Assembly (NCBI GenBank): GCA_022425725.1
Contig: JAKMEY010000028.1
Coordinates: forward strand, 1 to 64,000
Length of the DNA stretch: 64,000 nt
Direction: 5' to 3'
Origin: Ilumatobacteraceae bacterium
Lineage (GTDB): Bacteria > Actinomycetota > Acidimicrobiia > Acidimicrobiales > Ilumatobacteraceae
Shown: in pieces, positions 35,239 to 43,453 of the stretch
Position numbering within the stretch: position 1 is the first letter of the stretch
Layout of the letters: every line of letters starts with the position of its first letter
Made by a program: the position numbers and the translations under genes
The notes under the pieces: generated by a model
The model's input: only the letters and a program-made list of their open reading frames with translations
What the model was told of the DNA's origin: nothing
Databases searched by the model: none

Positions 35239-37149
35239 TTAGTTCTGCGCCATGACGGCGACTGGTTCGGTAACCGAGCAGCCATCGATGGCCTTAACGA
35301 TGGGGTACGGATTGATTGCTGCGCCACCGTCTGGGTGGATCTCAAAGTGGAGGTGCGGCGTACCTGAGTTGCCGGTGTTTCCGTTTTTGCCGATGACTTG
35401 ACCTGCGACGACCTTCGTACCAACCTCAATACCTTCTGCGAATGAGAGAAGGTGGGCGTAGAAGAAATAGGTGCCATCGTCCATGGTGAGTCGGAGGCCG
35501 TTACCGGCAAGCGAGCCCGGACGGTCGGTGTAGACCTTTGTGATCGTCCCGTCTGCAACTGCGTAGAGAAGTTTTCCTTCAGGAGCAATGATGTCAACTC
35601 CGAGATGGAGGCGACCACCAGATCGAGGTGCATGCCATGTATCGCTGTAGCCACACATTCCTTGCACTGGAAATGCAGCTAGTGAGATGTTGGCGACAGG
35701 GGAATCGGCTGGAGCAACCTCAGCAGAGAGACCGAGCAACTCAGCGGTTGCGGCGTTGACGACACCGGTGACTTGCAGCTCTTGTTGGCGCTGAAACTCC
35801 ATGACAGCCGCAGAGGTGGCGGCCCCGAAGACGCCGTCAGCACCACCGCGAACGGTAACCCCGGCGTTGATGAGCGCATTCTGCAGTGCTGATACCCGCT
35901 CGCTCGCTTCGCCGTAGACGCCGTAACCTTCTGTCGTTCCGGCTGCTTCGCCTGCTGAGGCATCGTCGTTCGTTTCACCTGAAGACGCCTCATCATTAGC
36001 AGAGGGTTCAGCAAGAGCGGCGGCAGTTGCGTCATCCACAATGCCCGTACCTTCAAGGTTGCGCTGCTCTTGGAAGGTCTCAAGAGATGACGTTGTTGCC
36101 GGCCCGAAGATACCGTCTGCGCCACCACGCACGGTGATACCCAGGTCGAGAAGGCGCCGTTGCAGCGCCGCTACCGAATCACCCAGTGCACCCGGGCGGA
36201 GACCGACCAGCTGGGAGAATTCTGAGGGCACTGCAACGGCAGACTCATCGTCACCATCGGTCTGATTTGAGCCGGTGGTGGTTAGAGCAAGGAGAGTGGC
36301 TTCATCGGCAACTCCTGTGGCCTCAAGGCCACGACTGCTTTGGAAGCTCTTGAGAGCAGCTTGGCTCACGGGACCAAAGGCACCGTCTGCACCGCCCCGA
36401 AGTTCAACTCCAGCGTCGATGAGCAGTTGTTGAACAGCCTTAGCTGCAGCCCCAACGGAACCATTTGCCACACCGGTGAGTTCGGCAATCTCAGGTGCGA
36501 GGGTGGGGGTCTCAGGCTCGACGTCTGTTGAGGGCACCGACTCGCCATCATCGCCTTCCGAGGATCCATGTGTTTCTTCAGCGGGTGCCTCATGCGTTGT
36601 ACTTGAGAGGTGGGCCACGGTCAGTTCGTCGGCAATGCCTGAGATCGCCAAGCCTTCTGACTCCTGGTAGGCCTTAAGTGCACTTTCAGTCGCGGGGCCA
36701 AAGTGTCCATCGGCGCCTCCCTTCGGAGTGAAACCCGCAGCAATAAGCTTTTCCTGAAGCCTCACGACATCATCACCAAAGCGTCCCTTTGCGAGGCCGG
36801 TAAGAGGGGAAACCGTCGTACCAACCGCAATAGCGGTGGCCTCATCAACCGAACTTGTGAGCTCGAGACCGGCTGAGCGTTGAAATTCGTTCAATGCTGC
36901 GAGGGTCATCGGCCCGAATCGACCGTCCGCGCCGCCCTTCACCTCAATACCCCTCGATATAAGGGCTTCCTGAAGCACTTTGACGGCCTCACCGGTTGAG
37001 CCGGTGCTAAGGCCCTGAAGGGCAGCCACTGCAGGTGTTGCAGCCTGGACTGGATTTGAAATCGAGAGCAGGGGAGAGACGACCAAACCTGCTGCGATGA
37101 GTTTGTATCCGAGGCGCCGGGGGAGGCGCTTGCGAAATGTTGTATTCAT
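35239..37149 (-). CDS. secreted M23 peptidase with five peptidoglycan-binding repeats
   Basis: A 636-aa exported protein. A signal peptide (KLIAAGLVVSPLLS, ending near AQA) is followed by five PG_binding_1 repeats, each ending in a GGADGxFGP-like loop, separated by acidic Ser/Glu linkers. The C-terminus is a LytM/M23 metallopeptidase: HLGVD, then HLHFE, with zinc His and Asp, in a normal order. It should cut peptide cross-links in the cell wall. The frame is open to 37221, but the ATG at 37149 has AGGAG 8 nt upstream and the signal peptide. Confidence 0.88.
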   Translation of the reverse strand: MNTTFRKRLPRRLGYKLIAAGLVVSPLLSISNPVQAATPAVAALQGLSTGSTGEAVKVLQEALISRGIEVKGGADGRFGPMTLAALNEFQRSAGLELTSSVDEATAIAVGTTVSPLTGLAKGRFGDDVVRLQEKLIAAGFTPKGGADGHFGPATESALKAYQESEGLAISGIADELTVAHLSSTTHEAPAEETHGSSEGDDGESVPSTDVEPETPTLAPEIAELTGVANGSVGAAAKAVQQLLIDAGVELRGGADGAFGPVSQAALKSFQSSRGLEATGVADEATLLALTTTGSNQTDGDDESAVAVPSEFSQLVGLRPGALGDSVAALQRRLLDLGITVRGGADGIFGPATTSSLETFQEQRNLEGTGIVDDATAAALAEPSANDEASSGETNDDASAGEAAGTTEGYGVYGEASERVSALQNALINAGVTVRGGADGVFGAATSAAVMEFQRQQELQVTGVVNAATAELLGLSAEVAPADSPVANISLAAFPVQGMCGYSDTWHAPRSGGRLHLGVDIIAPEGKLLYAVADGTITKVYTDRPGSLAGNGLRLTMDDGTYFFYAHLLSFAEGIEVGTKVVAGQVIGKNGNTGNSGTPHLHFEIHPDGGAAINPYPIVKAIDGCSVTEPVAVMAQN

Positions 37150-37624
37150 TGTTGATCTCCTGATCGGGTGCAAGAGATTCATCGGAAGAACGCTGCAGTT
37201 CCTAAAACAATTTCGTGGCAACTAGGGCGTCGGTGCTTGCCAAAGCGTTATTTCTCAACAGTTTGGGAGAGTGGGGAGTCTTTGTCGCTATCTCTTCGTA
37301 CTTTACATAACGGATATTATGGGCGCTGACACCAAATCAGGACCCTGCTGTAACCTCTCGAATGACTAAATTCTGGAGTCGGTATCAGGCACGTTGTATC
37401 TACTGCTACTAGTACGGCGTAAGACTGATGCTGACCGGCCGAAGGACTCGACTACTCATAAGGACGCTAAGTATCAAATGAATTGCGATGCCTTGGTGGT
37501 TCGGTCGACGGTGTGATGCGGGCTACTGAATTCGACGGAGCGTGCGAACTTGATGTCAGAGGGTCGAGACAGTCTTCATGTTGAGTGCCCTTTGGATCGA
37601 CTATCCCGCTTGCCGAGGCACCAA
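37150..37624. other. largest gene-poor stretch, no gene recognised
   Basis: About 475 bp between the M23 gene start and the zinc-finger gene. Stop codons interrupt all frames that could matter and no RNA family was recognised. The minus-strand part nearest the M23 gene has the AGGAG ribosome-binding site at about 37159. A c-di-AMP riboswitch is common before such hydrolases in Actinobacteria, but its conserved sequences are not apparent here. Confidence 0.4.
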
Positions 37625-37637
37625 TTTCGTCATGACG
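37625..37637. repeat. 13-bp repeat flanking the zinc-finger gene, left copy
   Basis: TTTCGTCATGACG, ending at the base before the gene's stop codon. It contains the 10-bp palindrome CGTCATGACG. A perfect copy is at 37983-37995. Confidence 0.75.
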
Positions 37638-37991
37638 TTATTTGCTCGATACACCAGGGGCGGACATTTCATAGTCGCGTAAGGGCTTTGCGCTGTCGAG
37701 CAACCATTTCAGGATTCTTCGCAGCTCCTGAGGGTCGACCGGATTGTCATCAAGATCTCTCTGCGTATCATCAACCGCGCACGCAAGGACATACAGAGCG
37801 TCGTGCAACGAATCGAGCTCCTTTCGAGCCATCACCAACTCTCCTTCGCCAAGTTCAAGCTCGCGGGCCCGATTCTGTGCTACCCAATTCCATTGCCTGC
37901 ACTTCTGTGAGCAAAACTGTTTCGGACGCCCACGTCCACTGCGAGCCTCAATCGGTCTTCTGCACCACCCGCAGTGAAACATTTTCGTCAT
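37638..37991 (-). CDS. small zinc-finger protein of unknown function
   Basis: A 117-aa protein I cannot name. Cysteines CGWC and FCSQKC fit a zinc finger near residues 6-30 (HCGWCRRPIEARSGRGRPK, then FCSQKCRQWNW). The rest is helical, with a cluster of charged residues, and ends DYEMSAPGVSSK. Start ATG at 37991: TATTTT 6 nt upstream makes it leaderless. The ORF is bounded by a 13-bp perfect direct repeat: the start codon lies inside the right copy and the stop touches the left copy. That suggests a mobile gene or an autoregulated gene. Confidence 0.55.
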   Translation of the reverse strand: MTKMFHCGWCRRPIEARSGRGRPKQFCSQKCRQWNWVAQNRARELELGEGELVMARKELDSLHDALYVLACAVDDTQRDLDDNPVDPQELRRILKWLLDSAKPLRDYEMSAPGVSSK

Positions 37992-37995
37992 GACG
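37983..37995. repeat. 13-bp repeat flanking the zinc-finger gene, right copy
   Basis: TTTCGTCATGACG, identical to 37625-37637. The start codon of the zinc-finger gene is inside its palindrome. Confidence 0.75.
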
Positions 37996-37997
37996 AA

Positions 37998-38003
37998 AAA
38001 ATA
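37998..38003 (-). promoter_or_regulatory. -10 box for the zinc-finger gene (leaderless)
   Basis: TATTTT on the minus strand ends 6 nt before the ATG at 37991. Confidence 0.45.
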
Positions 38004-38030
38004 CGACACTCTGTGGTGTACCAGCGGTAT

Positions 38031-39605
38031 TTAAGTTCCAACGTTGATGGGCTCAAGTACCAACTCGGGTTCATCGCTCTCAAGACGCTGCAGGCGATAT
38101 CGACTTTCGAAAAGGGCTACCAGCCGACCATCCCCCCGCCTCATGATCCGTATTCCACCAATTTCTTTAAGCCGCTCTGCACTTTCCTCGTCGGTAAACC
38201 GAATTGACTCGTACGGCGACGGAGTGACCTCTGACGGCGCGTTAAATTCAATCTCAAGTCGTGATGCAAAAACCTCAAACTGGAGTTGTCCAACTGCGGC
38301 CAAGACAGGGTTTGCGTCTCCCTGTTGAGGGTCGCGAAGCACCTGCACAACACCCTCAGAGTCAAGTTGGTCAAGCCCACGCCTAAACTGCTTGAACTTT
38401 CCAGTATCGAGTGGTCTGGCCGATGCGAATACTTCAGGTGCAAACCTCGGTATCGCCGGAAACTCCACCGGATCGCCCACGTACAAGGAGTCTCCGATCT
38501 GAAGATCGGTGGCGTTCACGAGACCTACGACATCACCGGGAAACGCCTCATCAACTGTGCTTCGCTCTGCACCAAACACCTGAGATGCGTACTTTGTCGC
38601 AAATGGCTTTCCGGTGCGATGGCAGGTGAGCACCATCCCACGCTCAAATTTCCCGGAACACACCCGAACAAACGCAATACGATCTCGATGCGATTTGTCC
38701 ATGTTGGCCTGAACCTTGAAGACGAATGCAGAACAGCCTGCGTCAAGCGACCTCGGCGACTCGTGAGCATCGAGCCGCTCCCCTGCCGCCGGGGCGAGGT
38801 CAACCAAGGTGTCAAGCACGTGACGTACCCCAAAATTCGTGAGCGCCGAACCGACGAAAACCGGCGTCGACTCCGCAGAAAGAAATGACTCGCTGTCAAC
38901 AACCGCTCCCACGGCATCAAGGAGATCAACGTCGTCAATCGCTTGGGCCCACGCACTCCCCTCCTCAGCGGCAGCCTGCTCCGTCGAAATCACTTCCTCG
39001 GGCGCAATTGCCGAGCCTCGAACGGTGCGGGTAAACCGAGTGAATTCTCCCGACGTGCGATCAATAACTCCTCGAAAATCTCCGGGAATGCCAACTGGCC
39101 AGGTTGCAGGCGTCGGCCGGAGTCCAATCTGTTCCTCGATTTCGTCAAGAAGTTCAAGTGGCGCCCGGCCCGGTCGATCATATTTGTTCAGAAAAGTAAT
39201 CACGGGAAGATTTCTGCTTCGACAGACCTCAAACAGCTTCAACGTCTGCGGCTCAATACCCTTTGCGACGTCAAGCACCATGACCACAGAGTCGACAGCG
39301 GCAAGCACTCGGTAGGTGTCTTCTGAGAAATCTCGGTGACCCGGCGTGTCGAGCAAATTGAACTGCATTCCTCGGTAATCGAATGTGAGCGCCGTTGAAG
39401 AAATCGAAATTCCTCGCTTCTTCTCCATCTCCATCCAGTCACTTGTTGCAGAACGACGGCCCTCACGAGCCTTCACTGCGCCAGCCTCGCCAACCGCGCC
39501 CGCATATAGGAGAAACTTCTCTGTCAGCGTTGTCTTTCCTGCATCAGGGTGGCTGATGATGGCAAACGTTCGACGCCGAGAAGCTTCAAAAACTGACTGG
39601 GACAC
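38031..39605 (-). CDS. prfC: peptide chain release factor 3
   Basis: A 524-aa translational GTPase. The G1 motif is SHPDAGKTTLTEK, followed by the RF3-specific block GAVKAREGRRSATSDWMEME, then DTPGHRDF (G3) and NKYD (G4). RF3 recycles RF1 and RF2 after termination. Start GTG at 39605; TAGCCT lies 7 nt upstream, so leaderless. It is divergent from the threonine aldolase gene, with 35 bp between. Confidence 0.94.
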   Translation of the reverse strand: MSQSVFEASRRRTFAIISHPDAGKTTLTEKFLLYAGAVGEAGAVKAREGRRSATSDWMEMEKKRGISISSTALTFDYRGMQFNLLDTPGHRDFSEDTYRVLAAVDSVVMVLDVAKGIEPQTLKLFEVCRSRNLPVITFLNKYDRPGRAPLELLDEIEEQIGLRPTPATWPVGIPGDFRGVIDRTSGEFTRFTRTVRGSAIAPEEVISTEQAAAEEGSAWAQAIDDVDLLDAVGAVVDSESFLSAESTPVFVGSALTNFGVRHVLDTLVDLAPAAGERLDAHESPRSLDAGCSAFVFKVQANMDKSHRDRIAFVRVCSGKFERGMVLTCHRTGKPFATKYASQVFGAERSTVDEAFPGDVVGLVNATDLQIGDSLYVGDPVEFPAIPRFAPEVFASARPLDTGKFKQFRRGLDQLDSEGVVQVLRDPQQGDANPVLAAVGQLQFEVFASRLEIEFNAPSEVTPSPYESIRFTDEESAERLKEIGGIRIMRRGDGRLVALFESRYRLQRLESDEPELVLEPINVGT

Positions 39606-39612
39606 GGCGGGC

Positions 39613-39618
39613 AGGCTA
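39613..39618 (-). promoter_or_regulatory. -10 box for prfC (leaderless)
   Basis: TAGCCT on the minus strand ends 7 nt before the GTG at 39605. A weaker GATACT at 39629-39634 faces it 6 nt before the aldolase GTG at 39641. Confidence 0.45.
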
Positions 39619-39640
39619 ACTGGCCTGTGATACTAGAGGG

Positions 39641-40711
39641 GTGATGTTTCCAGATCCCCCAAAGTGTTCCTTCGCAAGCGATAACGCAGCAGGTATTCAC
39701 CCGGCGGTTCTCGATGCCATAGCGTCAGCGAACCTCGGGCATGCACTGGCATATGGCGAAGACGACTGGACACGACAAGTCGAAGACGAATTCAACGATC
39801 TCTTTGGCCGCGAGGTCTCAGTGCTTCTCACCTTGAACGGCACGGGCACAAATATCCTTGCGCTTGCAACCATGCTCCAGCCGGGAGAGTCCGTGCTGTG
39901 CACTGACTGGTCACATATCAATGACGACGAGGCTGCCGCACCTGAGCGAGTGTTAAGCACAAAGCTCATCTCAACTCCCTCAGTCGACGGCAAGATGAGC
40001 GTCGACTCAATTCACGCTCGAGCTGAAGCGCTCGGAAATATTCACCATGCTCAGCCTGGAATTCTCTCCATCACCCAAGCGACCGAGTGGGGAACGACCT
40101 ACAGCGTTGATGAAATCGGAGAACTCTGCGAGGTTGCTCACTCGTACGGCATGAGAGTGCACCTTGACGGAGCGCGAATCGCAAACGCTGTTGCCGCTCT
40201 CGGCTTGGGCAGAGAGGGCCTGCGGAAAATAGTGGTTGAGACGGGCGTCGACACAATGTCCTTTGGAGGAACGAAGAACGGGCTTATGGCTGCCGAGGCA
40301 GTCATTCATCTCACGCCTTACCCGAGACTATTGGGGCAGCACCTCCGCAAACAGGTCAATCAACTGGGTTCAAAGATGCGCTTTGTCGCCGCCCAGTTTC
40401 TCGCCGCCCTTCAGGACGACCAGTGGATTACGTGGGCTTCGCACGCCAACGCAATGGCCCAACAACTTCATGGTGGTGCGTGCGAGATTCTCGGGGACGC
40501 CGCCGGGCCCCTGCCTGCGGTCAACAGCATGTTTCCAGTTCTTCCAAACGAGGCCGCAACAGCATTACGTAACTGGTGTTTTTTCTGGGATTGGAACTCG
40601 GTGACGTCGCAGCATCGATGGATGACATCTTGGGACACCACCCAGGAAGATGTTGACCGATTTCTTGAGGGTGTTCAACTGGTGATGTCTTCCGTAGAAG
40701 ATCACAATTGA
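39641..40711 (+). CDS. threonine aldolase family PLP enzyme
   Basis: A 356-aa fold-type I PLP enzyme of the beta-eliminating lyase group. SDNAAGIHPAVLDAI, LTLNGTGTNILALATM, HLDGARIANAVAALG and MSFGGTKNGL (PLP-Lys) are the conserved blocks. It is probably a low-specificity L-threonine aldolase, cleaving threonine to glycine and acetaldehyde, which would link to the glycine genes nearby; other beta-hydroxy amino acids are possible. Start is the GTG at 39641 or the ATG at 39644. Its stop codon is part of the whiB -35 box. Confidence 0.85.
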   Translation: MMFPDPPKCSFASDNAAGIHPAVLDAIASANLGHALAYGEDDWTRQVEDEFNDLFGREVSVLLTLNGTGTNILALATMLQPGESVLCTDWSHINDDEAAAPERVLSTKLISTPSVDGKMSVDSIHARAEALGNIHHAQPGILSITQATEWGTTYSVDEIGELCEVAHSYGMRVHLDGARIANAVAALGLGREGLRKIVVETGVDTMSFGGTKNGLMAAEAVIHLTPYPRLLGQHLRKQVNQLGSKMRFVAAQFLAALQDDQWITWASHANAMAQQLHGGACEILGDAAGPLPAVNSMFPVLPNEAATALRNWCFFWDWNSVTSQHRWMTSWDTTQEDVDRFLEGVQLVMSSVEDHN

Positions 40712-40737
40712 CCGAGCCCTACACCAGCCTCTATCAT
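40708..40737 (+). promoter_or_regulatory. whiB promoter
   Basis: TTGACC (40708-40713), 18-bp spacer, TATCAT (40732-40737). The -35 covers the stop codon of the threonine aldolase gene. The leader is about 42 nt with an AGGGGGAAG ribosome-binding site. Confidence 0.55.
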
Positions 40738-40785
40738 CGGCTCCTGGGTCCTGTGGGGGATTCCTACGTCACATAGGGGGAAGAC

Positions 40786-41091
40786 ATGAACAACGTTATT
40801 GATTTCATCACTCGGCATCTCACAGATGACGAATGGATGGAAGACGCAGCGTGTAAAGGAATGACTCACCTGTTCTTCCCCACTCCTGCAGAGCGACCTC
40901 AGACTCGTGAGCGTCGTGAAGATGCCGCTCGAGAGATTTGTCAATCATGCTCAGTGAAGTTCGTCTGTCGAGACTTTGGTCGTGACAATCACGAATACGG
41001 CCTGTGGGGCGCTGAAAGCGAAGATGAGCGTCACACCGCCGGATATCGGCTTATCGCACCCATTGGAGTTCGCGCCCGACAGTCGAGCTGA
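40786..41091 (+). CDS. WhiB-family transcriptional regulator
   Basis: A 101-aa WhiB-like protein with the four cluster cysteines (Cys23, Cys52, Cys55, Cys61, the CxxCx5C signature) and the G-[VI]-W-G-G-like turn GLWGAESEDER (72-82). The family carries an [4Fe-4S] cluster, binds sigma factor region 4 and DNA, and is restricted to Actinobacteria and their phages. Subfamily cannot be named. AGGGGGAAG precedes the ATG. It has its own promoter. Confidence 0.9.
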   Translation: MNNVIDFITRHLTDDEWMEDAACKGMTHLFFPTPAERPQTRERREDAAREICQSCSVKFVCRDFGRDNHEYGLWGAESEDERHTAGYRLIAPIGVRARQSS

Positions 41092-41096
41092 CGCTT

Positions 41097-41984
41097 GTGG
41101 CCCCGGTGCCGAGCTCTCACGCTTCTGTCGTTGTCGTCGGCAGCGCAAATGTAGACCTCGTCGCCACTGCACCTCGACATCCTCTTCCCGGCGAAACCCT
41201 CATTGGCTCTGACTTTCACGAATACCCCGGAGGTAAGGGACTCAACCAGGCGGTCGCTGCGGCGCGAGCAGGTGCCCGAACCGCGTTCATTTGTGCGGTC
41301 GGTGATGATGACGCAGGCAGGTTCCTCCATTCCATTGCAAGCGGTGAGGGCCTCGACCTCGCAGGAGTTCACATCTCACCTAATGAACCGACAGGAAGAG
41401 CGCTCATCGTTGTCGACGACGCGGGTGAAAATTCGATCATCGTGGTGCCTGGTTCAAACGCATTATGTCCGCCAGCAACCAAGATAGGGCCCTCTGACGT
41501 CGTCCTCGCACAACTTGAAGTTCCGATCTCCACGGTGACCAATTCATTTGCTGCTGCGAGGGAGGCCGGAGCGATGACCATTCTCAACCCTGCACCTGCA
41601 GCCGAGCTCAGCACAGAACTGCTCGCACTGTGTGACATCGTGATTCCAAACGAGCACGAAATTGAACTTCTCGGAGGCGTGTCGAGATTGCAGGAAGCGG
41701 GGGTTGACACTGTCATCGTGACGAAAGGTGCTGCTGGTGTTGACATTCACCACCAGGGGTTGAACCAACGGCTTCCCTCATTTCAGGTGACTCCTGTCGA
41801 TACCACCGGAGCAGGAGACGCGTTCTGTGGGGCACTTGCGGCTTCACTGGCTGCCGGCCGCGAGCTCGATGAGGCATGTCTCCGGGCTCTTGCCGGTGGT
41901 GCTCTCGCAACGACAACACATGGTGCCGTTCCATCTCTCCCCTTTCAGGATGAGATCGAGTCACTCATTGCTGCTTCGTCATAG
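41097..41984 (+). CDS. rbsK: ribokinase (PfkB family)
   Basis: A 295-aa PfkB-family sugar kinase. VVVGSANVDLVATAPRHP at the N-terminus, YPGGKGLNQAVAAARAGA near residue 45 and DTTGAGDAFCGALAASLA near residue 232 (catalytic Asp and anion hole) are the two PfkB signatures. It phosphorylates ribose or a similar sugar. The GTG at 41097 is only 5 bp after the whiB stop; a second GTG at 41106 is possible. Its last 20 bp overlap the convergent prmA gene. Confidence 0.85.
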   Translation: MAPVPSSHASVVVVGSANVDLVATAPRHPLPGETLIGSDFHEYPGGKGLNQAVAAARAGARTAFICAVGDDDAGRFLHSIASGEGLDLAGVHISPNEPTGRALIVVDDAGENSIIVVPGSNALCPPATKIGPSDVVLAQLEVPISTVTNSFAAAREAGAMTILNPAPAAELSTELLALCDIVIPNEHEIELLGGVSRLQEAGVDTVIVTKGAAGVDIHHQGLNQRLPSFQVTPVDTTGAGDAFCGALAASLAAGRELDEACLRALAGGALATTTHGAVPSLPFQDEIESLIAASS

Positions 41985-42819
41985 CGACTCCGCACCAACC
42001 TTCAAGAACACGGTCTTCAACGAGGCGGCATCCCTCAGCTACGTATCGGTTGATCACGTCTTCTATCCGATCGATGTGAAGGCCAGACAAAATAATCGTG
42101 CCACCAGGTTCCACCGATCCGACGATGGGCTCGCACAAGTCGAGTAGCACCGGAGCGAGGATATTTGCGGCAACAAGATCGAACTGCTCCCCACTTGGAA
42201 CGGTCGAACCTTGACGAAAATCAGTGACCTCAGCAACCGAATTTCTCGCAGCGTTGCGCTGCGCAACGGCAACAGCTCCAATGGCTCGGTCGATACCGAC
42301 TACCCGGCGTGCACCAAGTAACGCAGCGACGATTGAGAGCACACCCGAGCCCGAGCCCATATCCAGAACCGAAGATTCAGGAGCCATCAAGCGACATAAG
42401 AGGTCGGCAACGATTCGAGTCGTCGGATGATCACCCAGTCCAAATGATTCTTCTGGATCAATTGAGACAATGAACGAAAAGCGTTCCTTCTCGCGAAAAC
42501 TCATCCATGCGGGAACAATGACCAACTTGTCATTCACGGTCACCGGCTCGGAATAGCGCTTCCACGTATCGCTCGGCGTGAGATCAACTAGTTCAACCCT
42601 TCCGAGCCAGCGATCTCGCCATCGGTCGACGAAGGCCGTGGTTGCAGCACTGTCACCGAGCACCGCCCATAATTCGATGGCGTTGCCGACGTGGCGCTCC
42701 TCTATTGCCCGGGCACCGGACTGACGAAGAGCATCTGCGGCGAGCTCTAATTCAGTAGCGTCAACCGTAAGCACAACATGTGCTGCAAGCGACACTCCCC
42801 CAGATGTGGGGCTACCCAT
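41965..42819 (-). CDS. prmA: ribosomal protein L11 methyltransferase
   Basis: A 284-aa PrmA. VLDMGSGSGVLSIVAALLGA is the SAM-binding motif I, GIDRAIGAVAVAQRNAARN motif II and VAANILAPVLLDLCE the PrmA-specific NI(L)ApvL block. It trimethylates L11. The 5' end overlaps the gamma-carbonic anhydrase stop by 8 bp, and the 3' end overlaps the convergent ribokinase by 20 bp. Confidence 0.88.
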   Translation of the reverse strand: MGSPTSGGVSLAAHVVLTVDATELELAADALRQSGARAIEERHVGNAIELWAVLGDSAATTAFVDRWRDRWLGRVELVDLTPSDTWKRYSEPVTVNDKLVIVPAWMSFREKERFSFIVSIDPEESFGLGDHPTTRIVADLLCRLMAPESSVLDMGSGSGVLSIVAALLGARRVVGIDRAIGAVAVAQRNAARNSVAEVTDFRQGSTVPSGEQFDLVAANILAPVLLDLCEPIVGSVEPGGTIILSGLHIDRIEDVINRYVAEGCRLVEDRVLEGWCGVAMTKQQ

Positions 42820-43333
42820 CGATTCGCCGAAGCTCCTTCCGGAAGCGCATCCCTCGTTCGACGTACGATTCAGCTGCGAGCCCGATCATTGAGGCGTCCG
42901 CTCGCCCTTCCTTGATTGTCGCTGGAGAGCCAACCGCTAAAGCTCCTGACGGCACATCAACGTCATAGAGCACAACGGAATTGGCTGCCACGATTGCTCC
43001 AGGATGGACAACAGAACGGTGCAACACCATGGCACCATTACCTACGAGTGAACCATCCATGATGGTGCAGCCTTCGAGATGGACAATATGGCCAATCACG
43101 CAGTCGTCACCGACGATGGTGAAATCAGCTGGAGTCGTGTGCAGCACTGCGTTGTCTTGGATGCTTGTTCGGGCCCCAATACGAATTTCGCCGTCATCTC
43201 CTCGAAGTACGGCGCCTGGCCAAATTGACGAGCCCGGACCAATGCTGACCGACCCGATGACCACCGCATCTGGGTGAACGTAGGCAGATTCATCAATTGT
43301 GGGAACTTGGTCTCCAAGTGCGTAAATAGGCAT
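42812..43333 (-). CDS. gamma-class carbonic anhydrase-like hexapeptide protein
   Basis: A 173-aa left-handed beta-helix protein. IGPGSSIWPGAVLRGDDGEI, GARTSIQDNAVLH and CVIGHIVHLEGC carry the hexapeptide repeats and the zinc His residues (His in VLH and GHIVHLEGC). Family members hydrate CO2 or bind ligands; catalysis is likely but not certain. The frame is open to 43492, but the ATG at 43333 has TACGGT 6 nt upstream. It is co-transcribed with prmA. Confidence 0.85.
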   Translation of the reverse strand: MPIYALGDQVPTIDESAYVHPDAVVIGSVSIGPGSSIWPGAVLRGDDGEIRIGARTSIQDNAVLHTTPADFTIVGDDCVIGHIVHLEGCTIMDGSLVGNGAMVLHRSVVHPGAIVAANSVVLYDVDVPSGALAVGSPATIKEGRADASMIGLAAESYVERGMRFRKELRRIDG

Positions 43334-43339
43334 TTGGGC

Positions 43340-43345
43340 ACCGTA
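43340..43345 (-). promoter_or_regulatory. -10 box for the gamma-carbonic anhydrase gene (leaderless)
   Basis: TACGGT on the minus strand ends 6 nt before the ATG at 43333. Confidence 0.45.
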
Positions 43346-43453
43346 CCGAACAATGCTGAAGTGATACGAATCTGAATCGCGACATCCGATTCTCCACGAC
43401 GGAAGAGGCCACGCGGTCACGAACGGTTCCTGAACCCGATACCGTTTCTGCTC

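Noticed and set aside
35239-37149. CRISPR-like repeats
   Set aside because: The repeats are protein-coding peptidoglycan-binding domains about 66 to 100 aa apart, not short spaced repeats.
37150-37637. c-di-AMP (ydaO) riboswitch before the M23 gene
   Set aside because: The expected conserved sequences were not found on either strand.
37550-37993. Plus-strand ORF opposite the zinc-finger gene
   Set aside because: Its translation is low quality and Ser/Arg-rich, while the minus frame has a zinc-finger motif and a leaderless promoter.
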